A stretch of DNA of 49,925 nucleotides from Rhodothermaceae bacterium bin80 (GCA_002238805.1 MPNB01000015.1:1-49925), one strand, 5' to 3'; counted from the stretch's first letter, positions 20,069-28,944 are shown. A program made the numbers and translations. The notes: generated from the sequence alone by a model not told the origin.

Positions 20069-20561
20069 ATGTACTGCTTACATCCTCGGATCAAAAGGAG
20101 GCGATGTCCAAAGTGTACGTCAATGCACTTGCAGCACGCGTTGGCTACTTAACTCCAGTGCCCGAGCCGGATCGGGACAGCATTGATTTGGGTATTCAAG
20201 CAGGAGGACCGCGTCATCCCGCACTTGATCTGCATTGAAAGCTACAACGGAATTACGCGAACGTCGTGATGGTTTCCTGTCCTTCCGCCTGTCCATCAAG
20301 AACTACCAAGGCCTCCGCGACGAGACACAGACGCTCCGACTGCTCGTGGTGCTGGAACTCCCGGAGGACGAGTCGCTTTGGATGACAGTGACCGATGAGG
20401 AACTCGTACTCCGGCGCCGAGCCTATTGGCTCAGTCTGCAACAGAACTACGAGGATATCATTGACCAAGACACCGTTACGATTCATTTTCCCAAATGTAA
20501 CGTCCTGGATGTCGAAACTCTGCGAAATCTGATGGAAAAATCTAGGACTGGAGAAATCTGA
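20062..20561 (+). pseudogene. DUF4365 nuclease-like gene with a one-base frameshift
   Basis: The frame from the ATG at 20062 reads MVDVLLTSSDQKEAMSKVYV and continues ARVGYLTPVPEPDRDSIDLG to LDLH, then a stop. The adjacent frame resumes immediately as LKATTELRERRDGFLSFRLS and runs to 20561. Inserting one base between 20234 and 20235 gives LDLQLKATT and a protein of about 165 residues matching the DUF4365 pattern. That pattern includes the S-D-Q-K-E start, an Asp in DRDSIDLG, a Q-L-K motif, then IKNYQGLRDE, RLLVVLELPED and AYWLSL. DUF4365 is related to PD-(D/E)XK nucleases. Its TGA shares one base with the ATG of the next gene (TGATG), so translation was coupled. As written it is inactive. Confidence 0.82.
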
Positions 20562-21679
20562 TGCAAGTGCACATACACGACCGTGATGCATTGCTGGCAG
20601 TATCGCCAACAGCCCTTTCTGCGTACGCACACGCTGCCGGCTGGAAGCGGCATGAGGCTTATCGTGTACACTCGGATATCTATGTTGGTGACGACCGGCC
20701 GGAGGTCATCGTCCCGCGGACAGAACGTCTAGGAGACTACGCGAGCGTGGTGGCGGAATTGATCAAGGTGTTCGCCCATGTTGGGGGGCAGGATGAGACC
20801 AGTGTTTACCGTTCGCTCGTGACGGCAGACCGCGATATCATTCGCGTGCAGGCAGGAGAGAGCCAAGATGGTAGCGTACCCCTGAACAAAGGCGTGGACC
20901 TCATCGGAGGCACCCACGATATGCTGCTGGCTGCGGCATGCTCCCTCGGTGGGCTGAAAACGGTCTACCGAGCCGGAGCGAATCGTAGCGCGACTGATCT
21001 GCTGGCGGGAATTCGTTTGGGGCAGACAGACCAGGGAAGCTTCATCGTGACACTATTAACACCAGTCGTACCACCGCCGATCCAATTGTCATTACCCGGT
21101 GTTTCGGATCAAGATGCACCCCCTGAGCGGCGGCTGACGGTCCGCTTAATGAAAGCTTTGGTTGCGGCATGTCTGGCCGTGGAACGGACAACCGTAGGAA
21201 ATGGGGACGCGTTCAAAGAAGCAGTGGAAAGCGGTGTGAGTGCTAACCTATGTGAAGCTTTGGCCCGGATCATCAGATCCTTTCCAACACTCGATGTGAG
21301 TGTATCCTGGGCTCGGACTCGACCGGTAACGGTGCCGCAGCAGAACGCCGTGCGCTTCGGCGGCACAGATGCTCCTGTGTTGCAGGAAGCGGCGCGCTCG
21401 TTCCGAGAACACGCACCGCAGCCCGATGTCCGCCTACATGGGCACGTTCGGTTACTGACCCGTGGGGAGGGCGCTGAGGATGGAACGATTCGTTTGAATA
21501 CTTTTGTTGATCAGAAATCCCAGTCGGTTACAGCGTTATTGGAACGTCGGGACTACGAACGGGCCATTCAGGCCCACAAGGATAAAGCAATGGTTATTCT
21601 TTCAGGAGATCTCGAACGTATGGGTCAGCGATGGAGGTTGTTGAACTCACATCTAGAGGGAGTTCTGTCGAACGAATAG
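20561..21679 (+). CDS. Uncharacterised protein encoded with DUF4365 (putative defence partner)
   Basis: A 372-residue soluble protein without signal peptide or membrane segment, in a frame open throughout. I recognise no named family. Visible features: an N-terminal half with DIYVGDDRPEVIVPRTERLG and a Ser/Thr/Gly-containing loop near GVDLIGGTHDMLLAAACSLG; a middle part SFIVTLLTPVVPPPIQLSLP; and a C-terminal part with RLNTFVDQKSQSVTALLERR and MVILSGDLERMGQRWRLLNS, which looks like a small beta-rich domain. It is coupled to the DUF4365 gene by a one-base overlap and follows an hsdS tail. From general experience, DUF4365 and a partner of this size recur inside type I restriction loci. A defence role is inferred from context only. 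Confidence 0.72.
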   Translation: MQVHIHDRDALLAVSPTALSAYAHAAGWKRHEAYRVHSDIYVGDDRPEVIVPRTERLGDYASVVAELIKVFAHVGGQDETSVYRSLVTADRDIIRVQAGESQDGSVPLNKGVDLIGGTHDMLLAAACSLGGLKTVYRAGANRSATDLLAGIRLGQTDQGSFIVTLLTPVVPPPIQLSLPGVSDQDAPPERRLTVRLMKALVAACLAVERTTVGNGDAFKEAVESGVSANLCEALARIIRSFPTLDVSVSWARTRPVTVPQQNAVRFGGTDAPVLQEAARSFREHAPQPDVRLHGHVRLLTRGEGAEDGTIRLNTFVDQKSQSVTALLERRDYERAIQAHKDKAMVILSGDLERMGQRWRLLNSHLEGVLSNE

Positions 21680-22077
21680 TGCGATCTCAGTGAGTAACCC
21701 TTCTGGCGAATGCAACTTGGAAAGTAACGTGACCAAGTTAACGATACGACTCTGCAACGTTCGAATGGCTAGAAGGCCACGGATGGGATGGCATTTCGAT
21801 CCCTAAATTGCTCTGGATGCTAAAGACGCAGAGCGGAAGCTACAGCATGTTTCGGTACATGGATCCAACGACCAAATTGATTGGCATGATCATCGGCTTT
21901 TCAACGAACCAGGAATAGTCATAGGCGGCAATGGAATCCGGGTTTGGTCAGGTTGGATTGGCGTAAAGAATTAACGGCCACTGACTAAGCCCTGATCGGA
22001 CGCGGTAATAAGCCAATCGATGGAAATTATCTAAGTGCCCTGGCGAGCAGTATCCGGTGCCGAATTTATCTGCGCAT
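21680..22077. other. Gene-free stretch between convergent genes
   Basis: About 400 bases between the ends of the 372-residue gene and the fucose-isomerase-like gene. No frame shows protein features, and no hairpin followed by a T run or RNA gene was recognised. It may be decayed sequence. Confidence 0.35.
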
Positions 22078-23691
22078 TTATTTCCATCCCCGTCCGCAAA
22101 TAAAAGATTCTATACCCAGTTGCTCCAAAGTAGCCGCCTTCGCCAGTAAAGCCTGCCGTGCCCCGCCCTCATCAGGTACATAAACAACTTGGATGTGGTT
22201 TGACTTGTGCCGTGCCATAAGCTGCTGCCGGGATGTGCCCCTCAATACCGCGTGCATGATCGGCCACTGGTGCGTCGTAGACTGCCAGCGCCGTTCAGTT
22301 TCTTCGTCCGGCAACGCAATCGCCTCCCCACGTCCAAGGTCCGCCTTTAGCCTGCCATCCTCCACGTAAATACGACTCCAGATGATCTGGCCAGGCTTGC
22401 ATACCCCCTTGACTGTCCCCCCACCTAAACGGAAATACATCGGCGGCTGCCGCTCACTCATTGTACCACTGTAACCGCCAATAAAATGAGCAGGAGGGGC
22501 CGCCCCGGAAATCTGAAATACCCAGACAAACTTACCATCGTATCGCTCACCCCAGCGCACGTCGTGTAACGTATTTTCTGGAGGATATCCGAGCGACTGC
22601 CATAGGACCGCAGTTATATATCCATCCAGTCCAGCACACTCGTCCACCTCATTGAAATGAACCAGAGCTCGACCGGCGTAGAGTTCTCGGCTTCTATCAC
22701 GACTCAAAACTGGAGGGCGCTCTGTGCTGTTGAGCAATCCTTCCGCCAAGTCTGATGCTGGAAGGAGATCTTTCAAGCCTTGCTGATACTGTATACCGAT
22801 CGTATCACAACCAAAATCATCAGCAATCCGAAGCGCGGCGATATACATTTTGCATTGCTGCAAAACCTGGACTTCGGTAAGCTCAGTGGCCTCATCCGTC
22901 CCGAATGTGAAAGACATTCCCCGCTCCTGAACCCACGCAAGGCAGGACGCTGCTTCCTCGTCGGTCACCTGAAGGGTTTCATAATAAAGCGTACTCTGAC
23001 TTAAGCGCTCCTTGAACATCCCCACCTGGTTTAATAAATGGTCCGGGATGATCGCATTGTACATTCCCATACACCCCTCATCAAAGACCCCCATAATGGG
23101 CATACTGTCTTTGATTTGTCTGGCAATACGCCTCCCAAGCACACGGGCATACCCTGGTAGACTCATTCGCGCAACAGGGATCGTATGCGAATCATCCTGG
23201 ACTACATTCTTTCCGGCCAGCCAGCGTGATAGCCGCTCGTTGAAATTTTCGTCCGCAAAATTCTCGCTCCAGAGGGTAGTATATGGTACACCGGCCTTCG
23301 CGAGCGATCCGTTCATGTTCAACATCCCCACCAGACCCGGCCACGTACCACTCCAATTGGCAACTGTGAGAATCGGCCCCTTGTGCCGCATCAACCCCGA
23401 CAATACATGATGAGAATACTGCCAGGCAGCAAACACGACCACTATCGGACTCTCTGGGTGAATCCCCTGAAACACCTCGCGTCCATACTTCTGGCTATCT
23501 ATGAACCCGTGTCCCATATCTGCATCTACCGGATGCCCCCGCACAACATCATATCCGCTTGATCGAATGGCCTGCGCAACCGCAACCTCAACTTTCTCCT
23601 GCTCCGGCCAACAGGTCTGGTTCGCCGAGAGGCGTAGATCCCCACTGGCAATGATCGTCACTTCGGGAGTATCCCGTCTCGCTAACTGCAT
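22078..23691 (-). CDS. L-fucose/L-arabinose isomerase-like protein
   Basis: A 537-residue cytoplasmic protein with the three-part layout of the fucose isomerase superfamily, which interconverts aldoses and ketoses with a divalent metal. The first domain contains VVVFAAWQYSHHVLSGLM. The second has GVFDEGCMGMYNAIIPDHLL and IGIQYQQGLKDLLPASDLAE. The C-terminal domain includes the FNEVDECAGLDGYITAVLWQ segment and ends with ARHKSNHIQVVYV, where the His would match the metal or substrate His of FucI. The metal-binding Glu and Asp cannot be assigned without alignment, so the substrate is open. No sugar transporter or kinase is nearby, which is unusual for a catabolic isomerase. Confidence 0.72.
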   Translation of the reverse strand: MQLARRDTPEVTIIASGDLRLSANQTCWPEQEKVEVAVAQAIRSSGYDVVRGHPVDADMGHGFIDSQKYGREVFQGIHPESPIVVVFAAWQYSHHVLSGLMRHKGPILTVANWSGTWPGLVGMLNMNGSLAKAGVPYTTLWSENFADENFNERLSRWLAGKNVVQDDSHTIPVARMSLPGYARVLGRRIARQIKDSMPIMGVFDEGCMGMYNAIIPDHLLNQVGMFKERLSQSTLYYETLQVTDEEAASCLAWVQERGMSFTFGTDEATELTEVQVLQQCKMYIAALRIADDFGCDTIGIQYQQGLKDLLPASDLAEGLLNSTERPPVLSRDRSRELYAGRALVHFNEVDECAGLDGYITAVLWQSLGYPPENTLHDVRWGERYDGKFVWVFQISGAAPPAHFIGGYSGTMSERQPPMYFRLGGGTVKGVCKPGQIIWSRIYVEDGRLKADLGRGEAIALPDEETERRWQSTTHQWPIMHAVLRGTSRQQLMARHKSNHIQVVYVPDEGGARQALLAKAATLEQLGIESFICGRGWK

Positions 23692-23833
23692 TCTAACGCT
23701 GTGTTTGTTCCTGAATAGAGCCTAATATAGTCATCAATGAACGTCTGATAGCCTCCCATAACCGTATACTGCAACCGTAGGCGAGAGATTGCGTACCTAG
23801 TGGGTAAACCGTGCATAATTATCCATTCACTCC

Positions 23834-24160
23834 ATGACTTCACGTAATATAGGAGACCGCGTAGGGGAACGCTTTGAAGAAATCAAGTTAGAGGGATCAC
23901 AGCTGGTGGACAAAGTAAAAGAGCTTGCCAAAGAAGGTAAAACCAGCAGAATCTCCATCATCAAGGAGGGCCGGACATTGGCAGATTTTCCCCTGTATCT
24001 CGGCCTGGGAGGTTCCGTTGCAGCGATCGCTCTTGCACCAACCCTCGCTGCGGTTGGTGCGATAGCAGCACTCGTGACAGATGTTACCGTGCGTATTGAA
24101 CGCGATCCCCCAGAGGGTATTGAACGGAAACCCTCACAGAATATTGACGACCTGCCGTGA
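23834..24160 (+). CDS. DUF4342 family protein
   Basis: A 108-residue protein. The first 45 residues are charged and helical and carry the family pattern FEEIKLEGSQLVDKVKELAK then ISIIKEGRTLADFPLYLG. A hydrophobic segment (VAAIALAPTLAAVGAIAALV) follows, probably one membrane helix or hairpin, then a polar tail. Function is unknown; DUF4342 has been noted as resembling ubiquitin-associated or elongation-factor-Ts-like N-terminal helices. Its TGA overlaps the GTG start of the dehydratase gene by four bases, so the two are co-translated. Divergent from the isomerase-like gene across about 140 bases that should hold both promoters. Confidence 0.75.
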   Translation: MTSRNIGDRVGERFEEIKLEGSQLVDKVKELAKEGKTSRISIIKEGRTLADFPLYLGLGGSVAAIALAPTLAAVGAIAALVTDVTVRIERDPPEGIERKPSQNIDDLP

Positions 24161-25122
24161 GTGTATCCTTCGCCGTAGGATTTGAAGATATCCGCGCGGC
24201 AGCCAGTTTACTCCAGGGCGTAGCAAATAATACGCCTGTACTTACCTCGCGTACACTGGACATGCGTGCGAACGCGCGCGTTTACTGCAAATGTGAAAGT
24301 TTTCAGCGCACAGGTGCGTTTAAGTTTCGGGGGGCTTATAATGCACTGAGCCGGATTCCAGCAGCAACCCAGGAGGTTCTAACCTTTTCCTCGGGCAACC
24401 ATGCTCAGGCAGTCGCACTTGCCGGATCACTCCTGGACGTCCGACCGACCATCATCATGCCCCGGGATGCTCCAGAGGTGAAACGCGAAGCCACAGCGGC
24501 TTATGGAGCAAATATTATCCCCTATGATCGAAGCGAGACTACGCGCGAAGCGCTCGCACAGCAGCTGGCCAGCGAACGGGGGTTGCCGATCATTCCTCCG
24601 TATGACCACCCACACATTATAGCCGGCCAAGGAACGGCGGCGCTGGAATTGCTGCAGTCTCAACCAGATATCGAAGTACTCCTTGTACCCTGTGGCGGGG
24701 GCGGACTTTTGTCCGGTACGACCCTCACTGCTCATGCAACTCGACCAAATATTCGTGTCATCGGTGTGGAGCCGACTACGGCGAATGATGCCGCCCTCAG
24801 TTTCAAGAGCGGCACACTACATACTGTGCACAACCCGCAAACAATTGCAGACGGTGCACGCACACCGTCGCTCGGAGCACTGACCTTTCAGATCATACGC
24901 GCCCTTGCTTACGATATCGCCACCGTTACGGAAGATGCCATCGTTGATGCCATGCGATTTCTGTGGGAACGTATGAAAATTGTTGTCGAACCAACCGGAG
25001 CACTGGGCGTGGCTGCACTCTTGAGTGGCGTGGTTTCCGTAGACCGTAAGAATGTGGGGGTAATTATCAGCGGGGGCAATGTGGATTTCAGCCAGACACC
25101 AGCTTGGTCGAAATCCGCTTAG
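24157..25122 (+). CDS. PLP-dependent threonine/serine dehydratase or serine racemase
   Basis: A 321-residue fold-type II PLP enzyme. The Schiff-base lysine is Lys56 in SFQRTGAFKFRGA. The substrate-binding loop is SSGNHAQAVALAG, and the phosphate-binding Gly loop is VPCGGGGLLSG. The closing motif IISGGNVD is also present. There is no C-terminal ACT domain, so it is more like catabolic threonine ammonia-lyase or serine racemase than the isoleucine-feedback-regulated biosynthetic IlvA. The start is the GTG at 24157, which overlaps the DUF4342 stop. Its 3' end overlaps the convergent surE end by four bases. Confidence 0.88.
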   Translation: MSVSFAVGFEDIRAAASLLQGVANNTPVLTSRTLDMRANARVYCKCESFQRTGAFKFRGAYNALSRIPAATQEVLTFSSGNHAQAVALAGSLLDVRPTIIMPRDAPEVKREATAAYGANIIPYDRSETTREALAQQLASERGLPIIPPYDHPHIIAGQGTAALELLQSQPDIEVLLVPCGGGGLLSGTTLTAHATRPNIRVIGVEPTTANDAALSFKSGTLHTVHNPQTIADGARTPSLGALTFQIIRALAYDIATVTEDAIVDAMRFLWERMKIVVEPTGALGVAALLSGVVSVDRKNVGVIISGGNVDFSQTPAWSKSA

Positions 25123-25949
25123 ATGGGACTATCCTTCCAACTCCAAGTGCTCAATACTCCCAAACACCCGTAGGCAGTACGGTCATGCTGCAATGGTGTG
25201 ATTGAGACATAGCCATTCTCCAGTACGTGTATGTCCGTATCTGCGCCCTCATCCAGTATATTCAGCGTACCACGATACCAGTAATAGGCTCTGTTGGCGG
25301 GATCAAGACGCTCAACAAACCCCTCTTTCCACCTGGATCTAGCCTGGCGGGTCACTACAATCCCTTTGATTTCGTCCTCAGGAATCATAGGCACGTTAAC
25401 ACTGAGAAGAACACCCCTGGGCAGATGGCTCCTGAGTACTTTCTGTGCTATTATGCCAGCATACTTGGCAGCCGGGCGATAATCAGCATCTGGTTCCTTC
25501 GAGTCCAGACTTACAGCGATTGAATCAATGCCATATATCGACGATTCGGTCGCCGCACTAATCGTGCCAGAGTATATCACATTGATCGCCATATTTGCCC
25601 CCCTGTTAATCCCACTCACAACCAAGTCCGGTAGACGATGAAGCAACTGGTGCAGTGCCAGTTTGATACAATCACAAGGCGTGCCATTTATGGCTAAAGC
25701 ACGCACATGATTCAAATCCCCACCGAAGCTCCAACTCTCGACTCGGATCGGAGCATCAAGTGTGATTGAGTGCGCAACTGCACTTTGCTCACCTGCAGGA
25801 GCTATGACAACAACATCTCCCAGTTTGACTAGGGCCTCCGTGAGCTCTCGAATCCCAGGAGACATAATACCGTCATCATTCGTAACTAGAATCAGCGGGC
25901 GTCGGCGAAATTGTTTACCACTGCCTCCACTTTCACTAGGATCCATCAT
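25119..25949 (-). CDS. surE: 5'/3'-nucleotidase SurE
   Basis: A metal-dependent phosphatase acting on nucleoside monophosphates, 276 residues. The metal site is visible in [17 protein letters not shown] (Asp-Asp), a Ser in [13 protein letters not shown], and [20 protein letters not shown] with its Asn. [13 protein letters not shown] is also a family motif. The first 17 residues (MMDPSESGG...) are an extension not found in most SurE proteins, so a later start is possible. The gene overlaps panB by 14 bases at its start, which suggests coupling at the end of the dxr-to-surE run. Confidence 0.93.
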   Translation of the reverse strand: MMDPSESGGSGKQFRRRPLILVTNDDGIMSPGIRELTEALVKLGDVVVIAPAGEQSAVAHSITLDAPIRVESWSFGGDLNHVRALAINGTPCDCIKLALHQLLHRLPDLVVSGINRGANMAINVIYSGTISAATESSIYGIDSIAVSLDSKEPDADYRPAAKYAGIIAQKVLRSHLPRGVLLSVNVPMIPEDEIKGIVVTRQARSRWKEGFVERLDPANRAYYWYRGTLNILDEGADTDIHVLENGYVSITPLQHDRTAYGCLGVLSTWSWKDSPI

Positions 25950-26760
25950 CTACCCGGTAGCTCTCTTCGGCTGTTGGAAAATCACGGGTTCGTACATCCT
26001 TAACATAACTCTTGACGGCCTTTGACGCTAACTCGGACAATTTGGCATAGTGTCGTACAAACCGCGGATTAAAATCAGTGGTTAGCCCTAACGCATCGTG
26101 GATCACCAGTACCTGGCCATCACAGACATTACCAGCTCCTATACCAATAGTTGGAATAGTCAGTGATGCTGAGACCTCCGCAGCCAGTTCGATGGGGATC
26201 TTCTCGAGCACGATCGCAAAGCAACCAACTCTTTCAAGTTCAAGTGCATCTTTCCGCAACTGATCCGATTCCCATTTGTCCCGGGCTCGTACCTTGTAAG
26301 TACCAAATTTATAAATACTCTGAGGCGTAAGGCCCAAGTGGCCCATGACCGGGATGCCGGCCTGTAGTATACGCTCCGCCGCAGAAAGAACAGCTGTACC
26401 TCCCTCCAATTTGATCGCATGCGCTCCTGTCTCCTTCATAACACGAATGGAGGAAACGAGTGCTTCTTTGCTGTTCCCTTGGTAGGTGCCAAATGGTAGA
26501 TCCACAATCACAAGCGCACGGGTTACCCCCCGAACCACACATTGAGCATGATAGATCATCTGCTCCAGTGTTATTGGCAGGGTCGTCTCGTGTCCTGCTA
26601 TAACATTGGAAGCGGAATCTCCTACCAGAATGGCATCTACGCCCGCACGATCCAGAATCCGGGCCATGGTGTAATCATAGGCCGTCAGCATCGCGACCGG
26701 CGTACCGGCAGCCTTCATCTGCTGGAGCGTCTGCGTCGTGACTCGCCTTACACCTTCCAT
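25936..26760 (-). CDS. panB: 3-methyl-2-oxobutanoate hydroxymethyltransferase
   Basis: First committed enzyme of pantothenate synthesis: it transfers a hydroxymethyl group from methylene-tetrahydrofolate to 2-oxoisovalerate to give ketopantoate. The TIM-barrel motifs are clear: [89 protein letters not shown] choose the ATG at 26760 ([12 protein letters not shown]), giving 274 residues, close to the usual length; the open frame up to 26856 would overlap the ompH gene and adds non-family sequence. panC is not nearby. Confidence 0.93.
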   Translation of the reverse strand: MEGVRRVTTQTLQQMKAAGTPVAMLTAYDYTMARILDRAGVDAILVGDSASNVIAGHETTLPITLEQMIYHAQCVVRGVTRALVIVDLPFGTYQGNSKEALVSSIRVMKETGAHAIKLEGGTAVLSAAERILQAGIPVMGHLGLTPQSIYKFGTYKVRARDKWESDQLRKDALELERVGCFAIVLEKIPIELAAEVSASLTIPTIGIGAGNVCDGQVLVIHDALGLTTDFNPRFVRHYAKLSELASKAVKSYVKDVRTRDFPTAEESYRVDDGS

Positions 26761-26815
26761 TAACACGGGTGACCTGTGGCCACGTCCACTAGGAGCCGTC
26801 TTAAGTTTGTACGCT

Positions 26816-27403
26816 CTAATTCTCAGAGGCCGCCTGCATAGCGGCATCGACATCAATACCTAGCTCACGTGCAACATCCAGCGTGATATCGACGATCCGG
26901 TCCTCGTTCGCAAAAAGTAAAATAGGTTGTGCCGGTCCTGCCTGAGTACGCAAAACCAAATCAAGCCCCTGCTCGATCGCAACCGTCCTGATCGCCTCAT
27001 CCACAAGCTCGTAAATCGGACTGAATAAGTCTATCTCACGCTGTACAAGTCCCTGTTCCAGCTCTGTTGCTTTTTCCTGGATCTCCTGCTGAAGCGATAT
27101 GAGCTCTTGCTCACGCTCCTGCCGTCGTTCCTCCGACAACAAACCTCGCTGTGTCTGGTACCGTTCTAGCTTGCCCGTATAGTCTTCCTGCATGCTTTGA
27201 AGAATCCGTTGCCCGCTTTCCAATTCAGCCTGTAGTTCCTCCTGTATGGTACGGGTTTGAGGCATATTGGATATCAAAACCTCGTGATCCGTGTATCCGA
27301 TACGCAACGGAGGCAACTGCTGTGCCTGAGAAGCGGCCGCAAAACCAAGTAATGACACAGCCAAGAGATAACCTGCACTGCGTTTAAGCGAAGTGAGTCG
27401 CAT
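26816..27403 (-). CDS. Skp/OmpH family periplasmic chaperone (paralogue 3)
   Basis: A 195-residue exported protein with a signal peptide ending ASQAQ, followed by [20 protein letters not shown]. This is the opening beta strand and helix of Skp/OmpH proteins, which hold unfolded outer-membrane proteins on their way to BamA. The centre (about residues 35-125) is a highly charged coiled coil rich in Gln and Glu, and the C-terminal part returns to the trimerisation core ([11 protein letters not shown]). It is clearly diverged from the two near-identical paralogues upstream and carries an Ala-rich tail. Downstream panB follows after about 55 bases. Confidence 0.88.
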   Translation of the reverse strand: MRLTSLKRSAGYLLAVSLLGFAAASQAQQLPPLRIGYTDHEVLISNMPQTRTIQEELQAELESGQRILQSMQEDYTGKLERYQTQRGLLSEERRQEREQELISLQQEIQEKATELEQGLVQREIDLFSPIYELVDEAIRTVAIEQGLDLVLRTQAGPAQPILLFANEDRIVDITLDVARELGIDVDAAMQAASEN

Positions 27404-27435
27404 GAGAATAATTGAATTAAAATATTTACCGCAGG

Positions 27436-27972
27436 CTATTGCCCACTGATACGTGTAACGTCAACGCCTAGCTCCTCAAGGACTAGGTCCGTGATGTCGA
27501 AACTCTCGTTGGCATAAAGAAAAATAAAGGCACCGTTTCGGTCGAATACATAGTCGTATCCCTCGCCTTCGGCCACCTCCTGAATAACCTCCAGTACTCT
27601 TTCCTGGATTGGACGCAGAATTTGTTCCTGCTGATGAAATAGCTGACCGTCTGGTCCAAAATATTGAATCCGCATCCGTTCAAGCTCTTCTTCCGCAGCA
27701 CTGATCTCGTTCTGTTTTTCGCGACGCGATTCCGATGTGTAAAGCAACTCCCGCGCTTGATGCTCTTTGGACATATCATCTAGGGCCTGCTGCCGCTCAG
27801 AAAGATCCTGCTCCCACCCCTGAGCAAGACGATCCAAAGACTGCTGCGCCGTGGCAAATTCAGGGTAATTCTGGTAAATCCTATCCGAGTCAATATAGGC
27901 AATCTTGTGCTGCGCCAGTACAGGAGCGCTCATCCATACCAAGACCAACCCCAAGCCAAACAATTTTCTCAT
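27436..27972 (-). CDS. Skp/OmpH family periplasmic chaperone (paralogue 2, duplicated copy)
   Basis: A 178-residue exported protein: signal peptide (MRKLFGLGLVLVWMSAPVLA), then HKIAYIDSDRIYQNYPEFAT, the Skp/OmpH opening motif. A charged coiled coil follows, then YDYVFDRNGAFIFLYANESFDITDLVLEEL, the C-terminal core (written here in part only as an anchor: YDYVFDRNGAF). By my count it differs from its neighbour upstream at about 18 positions of roughly 176, plus a different tail (ISGQ against ISSGGLR). It arose by the tandem duplication described for 27412-28944. It lacks bamA directly upstream, having only a 205-base bamA fragment. Confidence 0.9.
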   Translation of the reverse strand: MRKLFGLGLVLVWMSAPVLAQHKIAYIDSDRIYQNYPEFATAQQSLDRLAQGWEQDLSERQQALDDMSKEHQARELLYTSESRREKQNEISAAEEELERMRIQYFGPDGQLFHQQEQILRPIQERVLEVIQEVAEGEGYDYVFDRNGAFIFLYANESFDITDLVLEELGVDVTRISGQ

Positions 27973-28177
27973 CCGGGTATGCTAGTTGAATCCTTGTCCA
28001 AGAGTAAACTCGAAAAACCACTAGTTGGAGCCATCATGCTGTGACTCTTGGCCCGTGATGGGCGTAAACCGGTCAAAATTATAACCATATGAGATTTCGA
28101 GCATGCCCAGTTGGCAAAAACAAACGTGCACCTACTCCTGCAGAACGATAAAATTGTCTCGGATTGTAGCTCTCTAT
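27973..28177 (-). pseudogene. Orphan duplicate of the bamA 3' end
   Basis: About 205 bases matching the last codons of bamA (28745-28944). In this copy the Lys codon of the SNKWFF segment is TAG (28021-28023), so it reads SNxWFFEFTLGQGFN with a stop inside. It also carries a small deletion relative to the bamA copy near the CATGCCCA stretch. It has no start codon of its own and is not expected to be translated; it acts only as spacer between the two ompH copies. Confidence 0.85.
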
Positions 28178-28944
28178 TTGAATTAAAATATTTACCGTAG
28201 GCCACCGCTACTGATACGTGTAACGTCAACGCCCAACTCCTCAAGGACTATGTCCGTGATGTCGAGACTCTCGTTGAGATAAAAAAATACAAAGTCACCG
28301 TTGCGGTCGAATACATAGTCGTATCCCTCGCCCTCGGCCACTTCCTGAATAACCTCCAGTACTCTTTCCTGGATTGGACGCAGAATTTGTTCCTGCTGAT
28401 GAAATAGCTGACCGTCTGGTCCAAAATATTGAATCCGCATCCGCGCAAGCTCCTCTTCCGCAGCAATGATCTCGTTCTGTTTTTCCTGACGTGATTCCGA
28501 TGTGTAAAGCAACTCGCGCGCCTGATACTCTTTGAACATTTCATCTAGCGTCTGCTGTCGCTCAGAAAGATCCTGCTCCCACTCCTGAGCAAGGCGATCC
28601 AGGGACTGCTGCGCAGTGGCAAACTCAGGGTAATTCTGGTAAATCCTATCCGAATCGATATAGGCAATCTTGTGCTGCGCCAGTAGAGGGGTGCTCATCC
28701 ATATCAAGACCAACCCCAAGCCAAATACTTTTCTCATCCGGGTATGCTAGTTGAATCCTTGTCCGAGAGTAAACTGGAAGAACCACTTGTTGGAGCCATC
28801 ATGCTGTGACTCTTGGCCCGTAATGGGCGTAAACTGGTCAAAATTATAACCGTATGCAATTTCGAGCATGCCCAAGATTGGCAAAAACAGACGTGCACCT
28901 ACTCCTGCCGAACGATAAAATTGTCTCGGATTGTAGCTCTCTAT
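28178..28944 (-). repeat. Tandem duplication, copy B (functional bamA end plus ompH)
   Basis: Partner of 27412-28177. This copy keeps the intact end of bamA and the ompH gene in their ordinary arrangement, so it most likely represents the ancestral order. Confidence 0.88.
28192..28737 (-). CDS. Skp/OmpH family periplasmic chaperone (paralogue 1)
   Basis: A 181-residue exported chaperone. The signal peptide ends LLAQ; the mature start is HKIAYIDSDRIYQNYPEFAT, followed by a coiled coil with many Glu, Gln and Arg and the C-terminal core YDYVFDRNGDFVFFYLNES. Known Skp proteins form a trimer with tentacle-like coiled coils holding outer-membrane protein clients. It begins 9 bases after the bamA stop, the usual bamA-skp order. 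Confidence 0.92.
   Translation of the reverse strand: MRKVFGLGLVLIWMSTPLLAQHKIAYIDSDRIYQNYPEFATAQQSLDRLAQEWEQDLSERQQTLDEMFKEYQARELLYTSESRQEKQNEIIAAEEELARMRIQYFGPDGQLFHQQEQILRPIQERVLEVIQEVAEGEGYDYVFDRNGDFVFFYLNESLDITDIVLEELGVDVTRISSGGLR

Larger units (their letters stand above)
27412..28177 (-). repeat. Tandem duplication, copy A (bamA 3' end plus ompH)
   Basis: This segment repeats 28178-28944 almost base for base in long stretches. It contains a complete ompH-type gene and, upstream of it, about 200 bases matching the end of bamA. The unit start is marked by an identical 19-base sequence beginning TTGAATTAAAATATT at 27412 and 28178. Where copy A ends, the bamA sequence CTCTATTTGA changes directly into the unit start, so the join is at a shared TTGA. 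Unit length is about 766 bases. Confidence 0.88.

Noticed and set aside
26761..26856. N-terminal extension of PanB
   Set aside because: It would overlap the end of the ompH gene and has no resemblance to PanB; the family start fits the ATG at 26760.
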